Assembly (NCBI GenBank): GCA_026415275.1
Contig: JAOAHK010000080.1
Coordinates: 2,737-8,431 of the forward strand
Direction: 5' to 3'
Origin: Anaerolineales bacterium
Lineage (GTDB): Bacteria > Chloroflexota > Anaerolineae > Anaerolineales > UBA4823
DNA: 5,695 bases
Part shown: in pieces, positions 1 through 5,695 of the stretch
How positions within the stretch are numbered: position 1 is the stretch's first letter
Layout of the letters: each line of letters opens with the position of its first letter
Translations under genes and position numbers: made by a program
The notes under the pieces: model-generated
Databases searched by the model: none
What the model was told of the DNA's origin: nothing
What the model saw: the letters and a program-made list of their open reading frames with translations, nothing else

Positions 1-636
1 CAAATACACAATGGCAGTTGGGTGGGTGCACATGCCGATCCAGACCTGGGAGTGATCCTCATCGCAGTTAGCGAAGGGTTAGACCAACGCTTGCAGATGG
101 AGCAGCAAATCCCCCACGAAATGATGCACATCTACCTGTACCACTATCAACCATCTGCTTATTCCAATTTGCCCGTCTGGCTAAACGAGGGGTTAGCAAC
201 GGCTGCGGAGTTCTATCCCAACCCAGAATATTTCACCCTGCTCGAAACGGCAAAACAAAATCAATCGTTTTTGCCTCTCGATCGTTTGTGCCAGACCTTT
301 CCTCAAGAGGCGGCTGCAGCCTATTTGGCGTATGCCCAATCGGCGGCTATCGTGCAATACTTGATTGAGCAATATGGGGTGGAAAAAATCCGTCAACTGA
401 TCGGCGCATACGCCGAACAACTTGACTGTGATGCTGGATTTTACCGTACGTATGGTTTTTCATTAGCTCATCTGGAAGATGAGTGGCAAAAAGCCCGCTT
501 TGGCGAGTCGGGTTCTGCTAGGGCTTTAGCGAATCTCGCTCCTTGGGGTGTTTTTTTGGTCTTCGTATTGTTTGTGCCGGTTATTCTCTCATGGAAGCTG
601 ATCGCTCATTCATCTTCTAGAAAGGAGGAAAAATGA
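1..636 (+). CDS. Membrane-anchored zinc metallopeptidase, Peptidase MA-like (5'-truncated)
   Basis: The frame is open from the first base, so the N-terminus lies outside the window; a GTG at 22 is not a convincing start. The visible part is about 211 residues. It contains the gluzincin signature HEMMH (codons 115-129), whose two His ligate zinc and whose Glu is catalytic. The downstream LNEGLA has its Glu at 187-189, the expected third zinc ligand. This arrangement is typical of Peptidase MA-like and M1-like domains. Near the C-terminus one hydrophobic helix (about 541-600, GVFLVFVLFVPVILSW) is followed by a basic tail ending SRKEEK. By the positive-inside rule the tail is cytoplasmic and the catalytic domain lies outside the membrane. 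The substrate is unknown. The stop codon overlaps the start of the acylphosphatase gene, so the two are probably in one operon. The family call is fairly sure; a specific function cannot be given. Confidence 0.8.
   Translation, partial: QIHNGSWVGAHADPDLGVILIAVSEGLDQRLQMEQQIPHEMMHIYLYHYQPSAYSNLPVWLNEGLATAAEFYPNPEYFTLLETAKQNQSFLPLDRLCQTFPQEAAAAYLAYAQSAAIVQYLIEQYGVEKIRQLIGAYAEQLDCDAGFYRTYGFSLAHLEDEWQKARFGESGSARALANLAPWGVFLVFVLFVPVILSWKLIAHSSSRKEEK
621..628 (+). promoter_or_regulatory. Strong Shine-Dalgarno of the acylphosphatase gene
   Basis: AAAGGAGG lies 4 nt before the ATG at 633, inside the last codons of the upstream peptidase gene. It fixes the acylphosphatase start. With the ATGA stop/start overlap it suggests translational coupling of the two genes. 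Confidence 0.8.
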
Positions 637-926
637 CGGAAAGTTCAAAGAAACGCCTTCATGCCATTGTAGAAGGCACAGTTCAAGGGGTCGGTTTTCG
701 CATGTTTGTAGTTCGCCTGGCTACGGAATTGGGCATCTTGGGTTGGGTGCGCAACACCTGGGATGGAAACGTAGAAGTGGTGGCTGAAGGAGAAGAAAGC
801 AAACTCAATAGGTTACTAGCAGGATTGAAGGTTGGCCCACGGGCAGCCTTTGTTACCAATGTGCGCTGCGAATGGTTGCCAGCCACGGGGGAATTCCCCG
901 ATTTTCGCATCCGATATACGGTTTGA
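633..926 (+). CDS. acyP: Acylphosphatase
   Basis: Encodes a 97-residue protein, the usual size for acylphosphatase (EC 3.6.1.7), a small cytosolic enzyme that hydrolyses the carboxyl-phosphate bond of acyl phosphates. The two family signatures are present: GTVQGVGFR at residues 15-23, where Arg23 is the expected phosphate-binding residue, and GWVRNTWDGNVEV beginning at residue 37, where Asn41 is the expected catalytic Asn that orients the attacking water. The protein is a single alpha/beta domain without signal peptide or membrane segment. The ATG at 633 overlaps the upstream stop codon (ATGA) and has an AAAGGAGG ribosome site at good spacing, so the start is secure. The 3' end faces radC across 3 bp, with no terminator visible between them. 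The family is unmistakable; the physiological substrate is uncertain, as in most bacteria. Confidence 0.95.
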   Translation: MTESSKKRLHAIVEGTVQGVGFRMFVVRLATELGILGWVRNTWDGNVEVVAEGEESKLNRLLAGLKVGPRAAFVTNVRCEWLPATGEFPDFRIRYTV

Positions 927-929
927 CCA

Positions 930-1628
930 TCAGCGAAAAGCAATCCCCTTTTCTTTGAGAGAAGCGTAGCGGTTGCGCCCCACTATGATGTGGTCAAGCA
1001 CCTCGATGTCGAGCAATTGACCGGCTTGAATAATAGCACGCGTCAGCGCTACATCTTCGCCGCTAGGAGTTGGATCGCCACTGGGGTGGTTGTGCACGAC
1101 AATAATGGCAGCTGCATTGAGGCGCACTGCTTGGCGGAAGATCTCGCCGACCCGCACCTGTGCCGAGTTGAGCGAGCCGCGCACAACAGAATGAATCCCT
1201 AAGACCCGGTTGCGCATGTCCAAGAGCAGAACACGCAACTCCTCTTGTTCCAAGCCGCTCATTTCATGATCAACCAGCACAAAGGCATCTTCGGGGCTGC
1301 GGATGATCGGTCGTTCATCCGATTCGAGACGCAAACGATTGCCCAGCTCAATCGCAGCTTTAATTTGAGCAGCCTTGGCTGGTCCAATGCCATGTTGGGC
1401 GCTCAATTCGTGAAAAGAAGCTCGATGTATGCCGAGAAGGCTGTGGAAATCGCGCAACAAGCGCTGTCCGATTTGCACGGCATTTTCACCTGGCAAGCCG
1501 GTGCGGATCAAAATGGCTAATAACTCGGCATTGCTTAATGCGGCGGCGCCTTTTTCGGCAAGACGTTCACGCGGCCGATCGGTTTTGGGCAAATCCTGAA
1601 TGCGAAAGGTGACGCTGGGTTCACTCAT
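930..1628 (-). CDS. radC: RadC family JAMM/MPN-domain protein
   Basis: Encodes 232 residues, near the usual RadC length. The N-terminal part (about 1-100) has the UPF0758-type start RPRERLAEKGAAALSNAELLAIL and a helix-hairpin-helix-like HGIGPAKA at 79-86. The C-terminal RadC/JAB domain (about 108-232) carries the zinc motif: His179 and His181 in VVHNHPSGDPTPS, and Asp192 ten residues after His181. A Glu at about 129/130 is the likely catalytic acid. The family was named for a DNA-repair phenotype, but the original E. coli radC102 mutation was later assigned to recG, so the true role remains unclear; a metal-dependent hydrolase fold is the safest statement. The start at 1628 is chosen because GAGGAG lies 7 nt upstream. 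An in-frame ATG at 1679 would add 17 residues, but the ribosome site lies within that extension. Confidence 0.92.
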   Translation of the reverse strand: MSEPSVTFRIQDLPKTDRPRERLAEKGAAALSNAELLAILIRTGLPGENAVQIGQRLLRDFHSLLGIHRASFHELSAQHGIGPAKAAQIKAAIELGNRLRLESDERPIIRSPEDAFVLVDHEMSGLEQEELRVLLLDMRNRVLGIHSVVRGSLNSAQVRVGEIFRQAVRLNAAAIIVVHNHPSGDPTPSGEDVALTRAIIQAGQLLDIEVLDHIIVGRNRYASLKEKGIAFR

Positions 1629-1640
1629 GTCTTTCTCCTC
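1629..1640 (-). promoter_or_regulatory. Ribosome binding site fixing the radC start
   Basis: Read on the minus strand, GAGGAG is followed by AAAGAC and then the ATG at 1628. This spacing favours the start of the 232-residue product over the in-frame ATGs at 1649 and 1679, which lack a comparable site. Confidence 0.65.
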
Positions 1641-1693
1641 ATTTGGCATCAAGTTTGCACACCGAAATGTAACGAACAATCTTGAAGCGTCTC

Positions 1694-1699
1694 TTTATA
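1694..1699 (-). promoter_or_regulatory. Possible radC -10 element
   Basis: The minus strand reads TATAAA here, which would start a transcript near 1687 and leave a leader of about 60 nt before radC. No good -35 hexamer is seen at 15-19 bp, so this is a weak candidate offered because radC needs a promoter in this short divergent gap. Confidence 0.25.
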
Positions 1700-1723
1700 G
1701 TTCAGCTTGAAAGTTTGGTACCA

Positions 1724-1732
1724 TGCTATAAT
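1724..1732 (+). promoter_or_regulatory. Extended -10 promoter of the zinc ribbon gene
   Basis: TGCTATAAT is a perfect extended -10 (TGn followed by TATAAT). A TTGAAA at 1707-1712 is only 14 bp upstream, too close to be an ideal -35, but extended -10 promoters depend less on it. Transcription would begin near 1739, giving a leader of about 15 nt before the ATG at 1754. The position also argues against a longer protein beginning at the TTG at 1682. Confidence 0.65.
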
Positions 1733-1753
1733 CGAAACGTTTTAGAGCTGCTT

Positions 1754-2212
1754 ATGGAAGTGAACACATTTCGGAATTTGATTTTGATCCTCACCGCTTG
1801 GGGTGGGGCATTTCTGGCAGCCTTATGGTTGAGTTTAGTCATTTGGACCTATCGGGATATTCGCCATCGGACGCGCGATCGCTTGGCACGCATCCTCGCC
1901 ATTCTGGTTGTGACCGTGCTGTTCTTACCCGGCTTGGTGATCTATTGGATCCTCCGCCCGCCCCGCACGCTGGAGGACGAGTATCAGCAGACTTTAGAAG
2001 AAGAAGCCCTCTTGCAATCCATTGAAGAAGCCGTTTTATGTCCCGGTTGTGGGCGCAAAACCGAGCCAGATTGGATGGTCTGTCCTTCCTGTCATACAAA
2101 ATTACGCAAACAATGCCATCAATGTCAGCGGCTGCTGGAGATGGCATGGAATATCTGCCCCTATTGTGCGACCCCAGTAATTGGAATGCGCAAGGAAGAA
2201 AAAGACCTGTGA
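1754..2212 (+). CDS. Two-helix membrane protein with C-terminal double zinc ribbon
   Basis: Encodes 152 residues of unknown function. Two hydrophobic helices (about residues 9-31 and 46-67) form a hairpin separated by a basic loop (YRDIRHRTRDRLAR), which by the positive-inside rule is cytoplasmic; that would put both termini on the outer side unless the acidic linker and ribbons override it. After an acidic, possibly helical linker (about 71-94) come eight cysteines in four pairs: C96/C99, C110/C113, C121/C124 and C135/C138. This is a double zinc ribbon of the DZANK or zinc_ribbon_2 type. Such domains usually mediate protein or nucleic-acid contacts and normally lie in the cytoplasm, so the topology is uncertain. 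The start at 1754 is preferred because the -10 element lies at 1727; the ribosome site (TAGAG) is weak. An in-frame TTG at 1682 would add 24 residues. The gene ends inside a terminator stem and is probably monocistronic. Confidence 0.75.
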   Translation: MEVNTFRNLILILTAWGGAFLAALWLSLVIWTYRDIRHRTRDRLARILAILVVTVLFLPGLVIYWILRPPRTLEDEYQQTLEEEALLQSIEEAVLCPGCGRKTEPDWMVCPSCHTKLRKQCHQCQRLLEMAWNICPYCATPVIGMRKEEKDL

Positions 2213-2239
2213 GCTTTCATGAACTCACAGGTCTTTTTT
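2199..2239. terminator. Bidirectional intrinsic terminator between the zinc ribbon gene and eno
   Basis: GACCTGTGAG (2204-2213) pairs perfectly with CTCACAGGTC (2224-2233) across a 10-nt loop. The stem is extended by A-U pairs between the A-run at 2199-2203 and the T-run at 2234-2239. On the plus strand six T follow the stem; on the minus strand the A-run gives five T. It can therefore serve both convergent genes. The stop codon of the zinc ribbon gene (2210-2212) lies within the stem. Confidence 0.92.
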
Positions 2240-2246
2240 CAGCCTG

Positions 2247-3548
<1,302 letters not shown>

Positions 3549-3627
3549 TCACCTCGTTGAGAAAATTCGTCTCACCTGTGTGCAGAACGACTCTGACAAC
3601 AGGAGTGCATTTGTGAAAATCAGCATA

Positions 3628-3658
3628 AGTATACCCCTTTTTACTCTGTCGAGACCAA
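3628..3658 (-). promoter_or_regulatory. Possible promoter for eno within the pyrG-eno gap
   Basis: On the minus strand TATACT (3628-3633) matches the -10 consensus at five of six bases. A -35-like TTGGTC lies 19 bp upstream at 3653-3658. A better hexamer, TCGACA at 3647-3652, is only 13 bp away. Initiation near 3621 would leave a leader of about 75 nt. If real, eno can be expressed independently of pyrG attenuation. Confidence 0.35.
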
Positions 3659-5365
3659 TTCCGAGTCAGAAATTACCTTTCGATTATCTCCATTATCTTG
3701 CATATTGATTGATTGGGAAGTCAAATCCTTGCGGCGTTGGGCACGGTCTCGCACTGACTGGATAAACGCAACAAAGAGCGGGTGCGGGCGGTTGGGGCGC
3801 GAGAGAAACTCCGGGTGAAATTGAGTGCCAAGCATAAAGGGATGATCGGCTAGTTCGGCGATCTCAACCAATTTCCCGTCTGGAGAGATGCCCGAAAAAA
3901 TCATCCCGTGTTTGGAGAAAAGATCGCGGTAAGCATTGTTGAACTCAAAACGGTGGCGGTGGCGTTCGTAAATGATGCTTTTATCACTGAATTTCGCATA
4001 AGCTTCAGCAGCTTTGGTATGAGGAATCAAGCGACATGGATACAGGCCGAGTCGCATCGTGCCGCCCATATCGGCGATATCGCGTTGATCGGGCATCAAG
4101 TCGATGACTGGATGAGGGGTGGAACGGTCGAATTCTGTTGAATTGACATGGTCGCTTCCCAAAACATGGCGCCCAAATTCTACAGCCATCAATTGCATTC
4201 CTAGACATAAGCCTAGATAGGGCACTTTGTTCTCGCGCGCATAGCGCGCAGCTTGAATTTTCCCTTCAGTGCCGCGGCTGCCGAAACCACCGGGTACGAT
4301 AATGCCATCCACTTCATGGAGCACATCCCAGCCTTTTCCCTTTTCGAGATCGGAAGAATGTACCCAGGCTAAATCGGCTTCGACTCCAATGTGCAAGGCG
4401 GCATGTTTAACGGCTTCACGCACACTCAAGTAAGCATCGTGCAGTTCGACGTATTTTCCCACCAGGGCGACTTTAACCGTGGGTTTTGGCGCCCGCACCT
4501 TATCGATGAGCGCATTCCATTGTGTCCAATCTGGCTTTTGCCGCGCTTCCAAGCCCAAACGGTTGAGAACGTAATCGCCAGCACCCATCTCTTCTAGGAG
4601 CAAAGGCACTTCATACAATATCGGAGTGGTTACCATAGGAAAGATGGCTTTGCTTTCTACATCGCAGAACAAGGCGATTTTATCCACCAAGTCATCATCT
4701 ACCGGGTGATCAGAGCGAGGCACGATAATATCGGGAGAAATACCGATTGAACGCAATTCGCGCACCGAATGTTGGGTCGGTTTGGTCTTCAATTCGCAGG
4801 TAGCCTCGATGTAGGGCAGCCAAGTGACGTGGATATAGAGTGTGTTTTCGCGCCCGATGTCTTTGCGCATTTGGCGGATCGCTTCCAAGAACGGTAGAGA
4901 CTCGATGTCGCCAACCGTGCCACCGATTTCAACCAGCACGATTTCTGCCCCCGTAGTTTTAGCGACTAGGGCAATGCGCCGTTTGATTTCGTTGGTAATA
5001 TGGGGGATCACCTGAATTGTGCCGCCTAAAAAATCGCCGCGCCGTTCTTTAGCGATGATTTCGGCATAAACCTGCCCAGTCGTGACATTGCACACGCGGT
5101 TCAAACTGACATCGATGAAGCGTTCGTAATGACCTAAATCTAAGTCGGTTTCGGCGCCATCGTCAAGCACAAAGACTTCACCGTGTTGATAGGGGCTCAT
5201 CGTGCCAGGATCAACGTTGATATATGGGTCTAGCTTTTGCACCGCCACCTTAAAGCCCCGTTCCTTAAGCAACCGCCCTAAAGCTGCAGCCGTGACGCCT
5301 TTGCCTACCGAACTAACGACACCACCGGTGAAGAAGATATATTTGGGTTGGATCATTTCTTCCAT
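3641..5365 (-). CDS. pyrG: CTP synthase (glutamine-hydrolysing)
   Basis: Encodes 574 residues. CTP synthase (EC 6.3.4.2) converts UTP to CTP using ATP and glutamine-derived ammonia, the last step of de novo pyrimidine nucleotide synthesis. The N-terminal amidoligase domain (about 1-275) has the P-loop-like SSVGKG (18-23), Asp74 in [12 protein letters not shown] and Glu146 in VEIGGTVGD as likely magnesium ligands, and KTKPTQHS (193-200) of the nucleotide site. The C-terminal class I glutamine amidotransferase domain (about 297-540) has the oxyanion segment PGGFGSRG (358-365), the nucleophile Cys387 in GLCLGMQ, and His517 and Glu519 in FHPEF. The last 30 residues or so are hydrophilic and outside the conserved domain. 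GGAGGT lies 8 nt before the ATG at 5365, which supports this start over Met4. It is the first large gene of the minus-strand pyrG-eno unit and is preceded by a terminator-like hairpin. Confidence 0.98.
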   Translation of the reverse strand: MEEMIQPKYIFFTGGVVSSVGKGVTAAALGRLLKERGFKVAVQKLDPYINVDPGTMSPYQHGEVFVLDDGAETDLDLGHYERFIDVSLNRVCNVTTGQVYAEIIAKERRGDFLGGTIQVIPHITNEIKRRIALVAKTTGAEIVLVEIGGTVGDIESLPFLEAIRQMRKDIGRENTLYIHVTWLPYIEATCELKTKPTQHSVRELRSIGISPDIIVPRSDHPVDDDLVDKIALFCDVESKAIFPMVTTPILYEVPLLLEEMGAGDYVLNRLGLEARQKPDWTQWNALIDKVRAPKPTVKVALVGKYVELHDAYLSVREAVKHAALHIGVEADLAWVHSSDLEKGKGWDVLHEVDGIIVPGGFGSRGTEGKIQAARYARENKVPYLGLCLGMQLMAVEFGRHVLGSDHVNSTEFDRSTPHPVIDLMPDQRDIADMGGTMRLGLYPCRLIPHTKAAEAYAKFSDKSIIYERHRHRFEFNNAYRDLFSKHGMIFSGISPDGKLVEIAELADHPFMLGTQFHPEFLSRPNRPHPLFVAFIQSVRDRAQRRKDLTSQSINMQDNGDNRKVISDSELVSTE

Positions 5366-5373
5366 CGAAAGAT

Positions 5374-5379
5374 ACCTCC
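5374..5379 (-). promoter_or_regulatory. Shine-Dalgarno of pyrG
   Basis: GGAGGT on the minus strand lies 8 nt before the pyrG ATG at 5365. It sits downstream of the leader hairpin, so translation of pyrG itself is not masked by that stem. Confidence 0.8.
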
Positions 5380-5402
5380 ATCCTCTTCGGATCTACCGTT
5401 TG

Positions 5403-5446
5403 AAAAAAAGACGTGGGGAGGATGCTGAGCAGCCGCCTCCCCACGT
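5403..5446 (-). terminator. Intrinsic terminator or attenuator in the pyrG leader
   Basis: On the minus strand ACGTGGGGAGG (5446-5436) pairs perfectly with CCTCCCCACGT (5421-5411), an 11-bp GC-rich stem. The 14-nt loop may form a small inner stem. After one C come seven T (5409-5403). This is a textbook rho-independent terminator pointing toward pyrG. It ends 37 nt before the pyrG start, a gap that already holds the ribosome site and shows no recognisable promoter. pyrG RNA therefore most likely reads through it, which suggests attenuation. The plus strand has only a short ATTTTA after the stem, so plus-strand termination would be poor. Confidence 0.88.
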
Positions 5447-5452
5447 GGGATT

Positions 5453-5521
5453 TTACCTCTCATAGAAGTCCCGTTTAGACACAATTGGTTCATAGGACTG
5501 ATTCACCATAAAGTTTACCAT
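5453..5521 (-). CDS. Mini-ORF 2 of the pyrG leader (22 codons)
   Basis: The ORF encodes 22 residues beginning MVNFMVNQSYEP and ending KRDFYER. It is preceded by an AGGGGG purine run about 4 nt before the ATG, a good ribosome site, and an upstream in-frame TGA shows that it is not the end of a larger gene. Met5 (5509) is an alternative start without a clear site. The stop codon lies 6 nt before the terminator stem, and the ATG overlaps the end of mini-ORF 1 by 7 nt, suggesting coupled translation. I do not recognise the peptide. It could be a leader peptide controlling pyrG read-through or an independent small protein with its own terminator. The composition is charged and aromatic, with no hydrophobic helix. 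Whether it is translated is inferred only from the ribosome site and arrangement. Confidence 0.5.
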   Translation of the reverse strand: MVNFMVNQSYEPIVSKRDFYER

Positions 5522-5574
5522 ACTTCCCCCTGATTCGGAAACGCAGATTGACCTTCACAGCCTTTCTGCTCCAT
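5515..5574 (-). CDS. Mini-ORF 1 of the pyrG leader (19 codons)
   Basis: The ORF encodes 19 residues beginning MEQKGCEGQS and ending GEVW. An AAAAGGA segment lies about 9 nt before the ATG, and an in-frame TAG nine bases upstream bounds the start. Its last codons contain the ribosome site of mini-ORF 2, and the two frames overlap in the sequence ATGGTAA, so ribosomes ending here could re-initiate on mini-ORF 2. The peptide is not recognised and is too short to judge by composition. It may be a leader peptide, or chance. Confidence 0.35.
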   Translation of the reverse strand: MEQKGCEGQSAFPNQGEVW

Positions 5575-5610
5575 GTTAAACTATCCTTTTGGTTGTTTTT
5601 CGAGTGAATA

Positions 5611-5695
5611 ATGGGACGTTCTTTCTGGGTGTTTTTGTTCTGTGGGACACTCTTGGCTTTGCTAGCTGTGATCCCTGTTCAGGGCAAGGATGTCA
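5611..5695 (+). CDS. N-terminus of a secreted or membrane protein (3'-truncated)
   Basis: The frame is open from the ATG at 5611 to the window edge, 28 codons. The peptide begins MGRSFWVFLFCGTLLALL, followed by AVIPVQGKDV. This is a typical signal peptide: a short basic start, a hydrophobic core of about 17 residues, and a probable cleavage region near PVQG. An in-frame TGA at 5605-5607 fixes the start. The ribosome site (GAGTG, 5 nt upstream) is weak. The gene is divergent from the pyrG leader. The mature protein lies outside the window, so its function cannot be named; a lipoprotein box is not evident. Confidence 0.6.
   Translation, partial: MGRSFWVFLFCGTLLALLAVIPVQGKDV

Larger units (their letters stand above)
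5366..5610. other. Gap between pyrG and the divergent secreted-protein gene
   Basis: This 245-bp stretch holds, on the minus strand, the two mini-ORFs, the leader terminator and the pyrG ribosome site. No convincing minus-strand promoter was found. TAAAAT at 5450-5455 lacks a -35, and CATTAT near 5607-5612 is a poor match. On the plus strand TGTTAAACT at 5574-5582 resembles an extended -10, and TTGACC (5548-5553) resembles a -35 but sits too far upstream (23 bp) for that -10. The pyrG transcription start is therefore unlocated; it may lie upstream of mini-ORF 1. Confidence 0.6.

Noticed and set aside
888..899. GGGGAATTCCCC perfect 12-bp palindrome followed by ATTTT, terminator-like
   Set aside because: The stem would be only 4 bp with an AATT loop, and it lies within conserved acylphosphatase codons (GEFPDF).
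990..1520. Open frames on the plus strand opposite radC
   Set aside because: They are shadows of a confidently identified gene, with no family resemblance or ribosome sites.
1682..1753. N-terminal extension of the zinc ribbon protein from a TTG at 1682
   Set aside because: The extended -10 at 1724-1732 would lie inside the extension, there is no ribosome site before the TTG, and the ATG at 1754 begins the natural membrane protein.
3560..3625. Weak hairpins in the pyrG-eno gap as a terminator
   Set aside because: The possible stems are 4-5 bp with mismatches and no T-tract follows, so read-through from pyrG to eno is expected.
5440..5449. CCCACGTGGG perfect palindrome as a possible operator
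   Set aside because: It arises mainly from the terminator arm and its flank; there is no second copy or known regulator site to support it.
5581..5695. Minus-strand open frame opposite the signal peptide
   Set aside because: It has no start with a ribosome site and a composition expected of an antisense shadow, while the plus frame gives a coherent signal peptide.

Overview
The window reads as ordinary bacterial chromosome, tightly packed and of mid G+C content. The genes point to a free-living bacterium, possibly of the Chloroflexi (Anaerolineae). That placement is an impression from protein style and gene assortment, not from a search. No mobile element, CRISPR array, rRNA or tRNA was seen.

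Layout, left to right. (1) Positions 1-926, plus strand: the 3' part of a membrane-anchored gluzincin-type zinc peptidase (Peptidase MA-like), joined by an ATGA stop/start overlap to an acylphosphatase gene. (2) Positions 930-1628, minus strand: radC, convergent with the acylphosphatase gene and only 3 bp from it. (3) Positions 1629-1753: a short divergent promoter region with a good extended -10 facing right. (4) Positions 1754-2212, plus strand: a small two-helix membrane protein ending in a double zinc ribbon. (5) Positions 2199-2239: a strong, probably bidirectional terminator shared with the convergent eno gene. (6) Positions 2247-5365, minus strand: pyrG followed by eno, 95 bp apart, probably co-transcribed, with a possible extra promoter before eno. 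(7) Positions 5366-5610: the pyrG leader, holding a strong minus-strand intrinsic terminator and two tiny overlapping ORFs with ribosome binding sites. (8) Positions 5611-5695, plus strand: the start of a divergent gene whose product begins with a signal peptide and runs off the window.

The most interesting part is the pyrG leader. A textbook rho-independent terminator ends only 37 nt before the pyrG start codon, and no convincing promoter fits between them. CTP synthase expression therefore probably depends on read-through, that is, on attenuation. Just upstream, two mini-ORFs of 19 and 22 codons overlap by 7 nt. The second stops 6 nt before the terminator stem, so a ribosome on its stop codon should cover the ascending arm. 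This geometry recalls translation-coupled attenuation of pyrBI in enterobacteria more than the poly-G slippage mechanism known for pyrG of Bacillus subtilis. It could equally be a small-protein operon with its own terminator.

Functionally, PyrG makes CTP from UTP, ATP and glutamine, and enolase makes phosphoenolpyruvate in glycolysis. The other genes (acylphosphatase, RadC, zinc ribbon protein, peptidase) are housekeeping or poorly understood accessory functions with no obvious shared pathway.
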